From the NCBI GenBank assembly GCA_964459985.1, contig CAYWOS010000012.1, positions 1-64,000 on the forward strand: a stretch of 64,000 nucleotides of DNA, given 5' to 3'. The stretch comes from CAYWOS01 sp964459985 (GTDB lineage: Bacteria; Bacillota; Clostridia; Christensenellales; Aristaeellaceae). The position numbers were made by a program, and so were the translations under genes. Below are positions 55,201-61,200 of the stretch, in pieces; positions within the stretch are counted from its first letter, which is position 1, and the number at the start of each line of letters is the position of its first letter. The notes beneath the pieces are model-generated. The model was not told the DNA's origin. It was given only the letters and a program-made list of their open reading frames with translations, and searched no databases.

Positions 55201-58200
55201 GTGGACGACCGCAACAGCGCCACCGCCCAGAGCATCGCGCTCGCGGCGAACATCGGCGCGATTTCGGTGGGCGTCAACAGCGCCATCGCCGATAACAATG
55301 CGCGCAATAACGCGCGGATTATCGGAAGCGGCGTCCTGACGGTCGCGCAAAAGCTTGACATCTATGCGTACGGCTCGGCGACGGCGGAAGCCGCCGTCCA
55401 CGGCATCAACGCTGGCGGTATCAGCATCGCCGCTTCGATCGCCCTGTCGGTGCTTCGCAGCGAGCAGAGGGCGGTCGTCGAGGGCGGCAATGTTACCGCC
55501 GGATCGCTCATCGCGCTGTCGTATCTGAACAATGACAAAGACGACGACGTTGACACCTCGAAAGCCTCGCTCTTGACCGGCTCGGGCGGTTTCATTTCGG
55601 TCGCGGTCAATCTTGCCGTGGCATACGGCAGATCGAAATCCATTGCCGGCGTCCGCGCCGACTCGCTGACGCTGACCGGCGGGGACGTCGAGATTCGCAG
55701 CTATGGCAAGGCGGGCGTCCTGGCGAAGATCACCAACCAGTCCATTTCGTACAGCTTCTCCGCCAGCGTCATGACAGGGCTGGCGTTTGCGCAGGGGAGA
55801 TTTGATTCCTTCATGACGCTGCCCAGAATCGCCGCGCCCGGCGCGTATGACGCGCGGGTGAACAATCTGTCCATCACGACGAATGCGCTTGTGCGCGCGG
55901 TCGCTGACGTCACTCCCTCCGCCGGCGGCGTGTCCGCTTCGATGGGTGGGAATTACAATGTCAATCTGGCGATGGCGCTCGTGCTGGCGCAGAGCCAAGC
56001 CTATATCTCGGGCGTGGGATTCCTGAAAGCGGACGGCGAGATCACCGTGAGCGTGCTCGGAACGCCGACGGCGGAAGCCACTGTGCAAACGCCGAATATT
56101 CAGGCGGGTACGGTGAACGTCGCCGCCAACGTCGCCACCGCCATCCTCAAGGCGGTTCAGAATGCATACATCGGACAGGCCCATATCAATGCATTCAGCG
56201 TCAGCGTTTCCGCCGAGTTGAACAATGGTAAAACAACCGGCGCGAAGGCCATTCTCGGCGCGAACGGCGGTTCGGTTGACATCGGGCTTGTCGCGGTGAA
56301 AGCGAACACGGCGACGGCGATCGCCGACGCGGCGAATACCGCCGAGATCGTCGACGCGTCGCTTACGCTGGTTCAAAAGCTCTTGATTACCTCCAACGCT
56401 ACGTCGTATGCCGTCGCCGATGTCAGCAAGGACGTCGCCAGTGTCTCGGGCATCGGGATCGGCGTCAATGTGCTCTACGCCAAGGCGGAAGGCATCTTCA
56501 CCGCGTTGATCGACGGGGCGGATGTATCCGTTCCCAACGGATACATCACGATCACAAATACCTATATCTCCAAAGCCTCCGCCAAGACCGCGCCGCCTTG
56601 TGACGGATTATCCCTCGACATCAGCTTCCTCTCCGTGAAAACTAACCTTGCCGACGCCATCGTGGGCACGATCACCAGGGCGAGCATCACGGGCACGGGC
56701 GATATCACGACGAATACCCTCACTGTCAGCGCCGTCGGTACGGGCACGGCGGACGCCTCGCTCGCCACGGCCACGCTTTCCGCGAGCGCCGTCGACGTCG
56801 CCGTCAACGTTACGCACGCCGAGGTCGCCGCGAAGCAAACGGCCGCCGTCGAGGGCGATCATGTCACGGCGACTAACACCATGAGCGTCCTGTCTACATT
56901 CAACAAGAACAAAGACGGCGAATCGGGGATCAAGGGCGCGACCGCCAGCATCGGCGCCGCCAATGGCGGGAAGAGCGATTCCTTCTCCGTCAGCTTGGCG
57001 TCCGTAAAGGCCAACACGGCGACCGCGCTCATCACGGCTAACGTCAGGGCGTATGTCACGGCGATGAATCTGAACGTCGCCAAATCGCTCACCGTTACGA
57101 CCGACGCCGTCTCCTACGCCGACGCGATCGTCGATTCTGGGCTTATCAATCTGTCCGCGTTGAACGCGGCGGTTCTCGTAACCCAAGCCGACGCGGGCGG
57201 CGTATTCAGCAGTTCGATCAACAGCGATGGCAGCGTCACCGCCGATACGATCATGGTTGCGACGGAGTACACGACCCAGGCGAACGCCATATCGGCGCAG
57301 CCGAATGCGTCGCTGTCGTTGGGCTCGCTCGCCATCAACAACGCGCTCGCCGACGCCTCGACCAAGGCCAACGCCGCGATTTCCGGCTCGGCAGACGTCA
57401 ACGCCAAGGGCAGCACGACGCCGATTCGCGTGCAGACGATCGGTACGGCGACCGCCAGGGCGAATATCGCGGGCGGTGAGTTCAGTGCGTCCATCGTGAA
57501 CATCGGCACAAACTTCGCCGACGCCAAGGTCAGCGCCGTGCAAAAGGCGTTTATCGGCCTCGCGGACGATGCGCCCGACGGCGCGCAGGGTCCGACGGTC
57601 ACCGCCAAGGACATCAACGTTTACTCCGAGTTCAATCATAAGAGCAGCACGACGGGCGCCGTCGCCAATGTCGGAAGCGGCATGGGCGCGAAAATCGCGC
57701 TCAAATCGGGCGACGTCAGTCTCGCCCACGCGAGCATCACGGCGAAGGCGCTGGCGTACATCAACGCGCAGAGAATCAACGTCAGCGGGTCGCTGACCGT
57801 TCAGACCGCCGCCAACGCGTACGCCAAGGCGGGCGTGCTCGCGCCGACCTTCTCGGTATCCAAGTATAACGCCGCCGCGCAGCAAACGCAGGCGTACGCG
57901 GGCGGTATCTTCGACGCGTATGTCACGGCGACGGGCACGGAAGGCGTTCGCGCGGGCAACATCATCGTGCAGACGGATTACAAATCGATCGCCGACGCCG
58001 TATCCGATCAGCCCGACGCGAATATATCCGGAAGCGCCATCAAGATCAACATGGCCGACGCTAACGCAAAAACGCAGGCGAACGCCTATGTGGACGGCGC
58101 GGGCGTGGTGAACGCTACGGGCGATATCGTCGTCAAAACGATCGGTACCGCCACGGCGGACGCCAAGATCGCCGGTTCCAAACTGTCGGCAGGCGTAATC

Positions 58201-61200
58201 AACATCGCCACCAACGTTGTGAAGGCGACCGTCAACGCGATACAGAAAGCATATGTCACGGGCGCGAACGTCACGGCGAGGAATCTCACCGTACAATCCG
58301 ACTTCAATAACGCGAACAGCACGACGGGCGCGAGAGCAAACGTCGGCAGCAGCGGCGGCGTGGACGTTAGTCTGGCCGGCGTGGACGCGAGCACGGCGAC
58401 GGCGTCGATTACGGCGTCCGTCAAGGCCTATCTCGACGGCGCGGCCACGAATATTTCCGGCGCGCTCAAGGTGCTCCTCAACGCCAACGCCTACGCCAAG
58501 TCGGGTATCGCCAACGGCGCCGTCTCCATTTCGGGCGGGAAGGCCGCGCTGCAGCATACCAATGCGATCGCGGGCGGCGTGTTCGAGGCCTACATCCTCT
58601 CCATCACGGCAGGCAACTCGATCGTCCGCGCCGGTTCGATCACCGTGACCAATACCTACAAATCCATTGCCGACGCGGCTTCCAAGCAGCCGGACGCCGA
58701 TATCGCGGGATTGTCGATCAAGGACAACCTTGCACATGCCGAAGCGAGTACCCGCGCGCAGGCGTATCTGACCGGCGGCGGCCAGATCAATGCGGGTTCG
58801 GGCGCGATCAACATCAAAGCGCTCGGTACCGCTACGGCAAACGCCGTGATCGCCGCGGCGAAGGTATCCGCCAGCGTCGTCAACATCGGCTTCAATACCG
58901 TGAAAGCCATCGTCAGCGCGGATCAAGCCGCGTATGTCGTGGGCGCCCTCATCAAAGCGGGCAGCTTGACCGTTCAGTCTGATTTCAACAACAACAATGA
59001 ATCGACGGGCGCGACGGCGTCGGTCGGCTCCAACGCCGGCGTAAAGATCAGTCTGGCGACGACCGACGTGAGCAAAGCGATAGCGCAAATCACCGCCAAA
59101 GTCAAGGCGTACGTCAGCGGCGCGGCCACCGAGATCCTCAACGCGCTGTCCGTGACGGTCAACGCCAACGCCTATGCCAAGTCCGGCGTCGACAACGGCG
59201 TTGCTTCGGTGGACGGCATCAAGGCCGCCGTCCAGCAAACCGAAGCGACGGCGGGCGGCACGTTCGAGGCGTTCATCGAAGCCATGCTGGGCGGCGACAG
59301 CCATATCAAGGCGCGCAGCATCACCGTGACCAACAGCTACAAATCCATCGCGGACGCCGAATCCAAGCAGCCCGACGCCAGCATTTCCGCCGGCACGACG
59401 GCCGTGAACAAGGCGACGGCGAACGCCTCGACCGAAGCGACGGCCGCCGTCAAGGGAAGCGGCGCGATCACCGTGACCGGCGCGCTCAATGTCACCGCGA
59501 GCGGCAAGGCGATCGCCGACGCCGAAATCAGCGGCACCAAGTTCACCCTCGGCGGGTTCAACGCCGCGTTCAACGCCGTCAAGGCTGATGTGAACGCCAA
59601 GATCAGCGCGTATGTCAAGGGCGCGGCGATCAAGGCGTCCAGCCTGAAGGTCGAAGCCGTCTTCAACAACAGTTCAAAACAGGGCGCCACCGCCAAGGTC
59701 GGCACCAACGGCACCGCGGATGACGACAGCCTCGAAATCGTAGCGGTCAACATCAAGGAGAACACGAGCGAAGCCGTCAGCGAAGCCACCGTTCAATCCT
59801 ATATCGAGAGCGCGCGCATCGACGTGACGGGCGGACAGATCGACGTTATCACCAAGGCACGCACATACGCCAATGCCGATGTATTCGGCGCGGGCACGTC
59901 GGTATCGCTGGTCAACGCGACCATCATGACGGTTAACGCCAACGCCAAGGGTACCTTTACGGCGAAGATTGACACCGGCGCGTCGGGCGATTATATGAAC
60001 GCGGACAAGATCAACGTTCTGCTGAACTACCGCGCGATCGTCGACGCCGCCAACGGCCCGGCGGGCGGGCTCAAGCTCGCCAACCTCGATTACAACAAAT
60101 CCACCGCCAAGACCGAAGTGAAGGCGACCAGCAGCATCACGGGCACGGGCGCGATCCGTACGGCGGGCGATGTGACGGTCCGGACGACAGCTGACGATAT
60201 ATCCGCCACATCGACGGGCAAAACCACCAAGATCAGCGTGACAGCGTTCGACGCCGTCGCCAACTACGCCGTCGCCTATGCCAACGCCGTGCAATACGCC
60301 AAGATCGAGGGCGGCGTGATGGACATCGGCGGCGCGCTCACAGTGGACAGCGTCGTAACCGAAAGCTTAGCGAAAGCTTTCGTCGGCGCGGCCGCCAATG
60401 TCAGTCTGGTCAACGTCAAGACCAACTCGGCTCTGTCCTACAGCACGATTACTTCGGGCGCAAACATCACGGGCGGCACCATCAAGGCGTCCAGCGTCAA
60501 CGTAACGTCCACGTCGGTCGACGGCGAATCGATCGCTGAAGCCAAGTCGGACAATACTTGGTCAATGGTCGTGATGGGCCACTTGGAAGCGGAAGCGCGC
60601 TCCCACGACAGCATCCACGCCACGATTTCGGGCGCAGCGATCGACGCGACCAACTCGATCAATATCACCGCCAAGGGCAATACCAAGGCGGACGCGAAAA
60701 CGCAGGGCTCGGCCATAGCGATCGGCGATGATTCCAGCGCCACCGCGAAAGCGTATATTGGTCACAGTACGTCGGACAGCAATCGCCAGCGCGTTGATGC
60801 CTCCATCGGCGAGAACGCGACGCTTGTTGCGGGGCGCAATATTACCGTGTACGCCGAAAACCTCGGCACTGCCAGAACCGACATACGCAAGGGTAGCGTT
60901 TCGCTCGCCAGTATGTCCGACGCCAGCGTGCCTTCCTACGCGTACTTCAAAACCACGGCGGGCGTGGGCAAGAATTCCTCCGTGACGGCGGGCGGCGATA
61001 TCAAGGTGTCCACCAAGGATAAGCCGGATACCAAATCCGACGTGGTTTCCAAGACGATCGCCATCGCGGTGGGCACCGACAAACTCTACGGCATGAATAC
61101 GCAGGATGTCGTGAACACGCTGACCATCGACGCGGCGATCCTGCGCGCGGGCGGCGGCGTGACGCTGTTGGCGCAGTCCGATTCCATCATGTATGCGCAG

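Noticed and set aside
52534..56376. Long open frames on the minus strand opposite the giant gene, for example 1280 residues here, and also at 46462-49011, 56608-59304 and 60562-63780
   Set aside because: Their products are Arg/Asp/Gly/Ala-rich without domains or ribosome sites. They are mirror images of a repetitive GC-rich coding strand whose plus-strand frame has a signal peptide and clear repeats.
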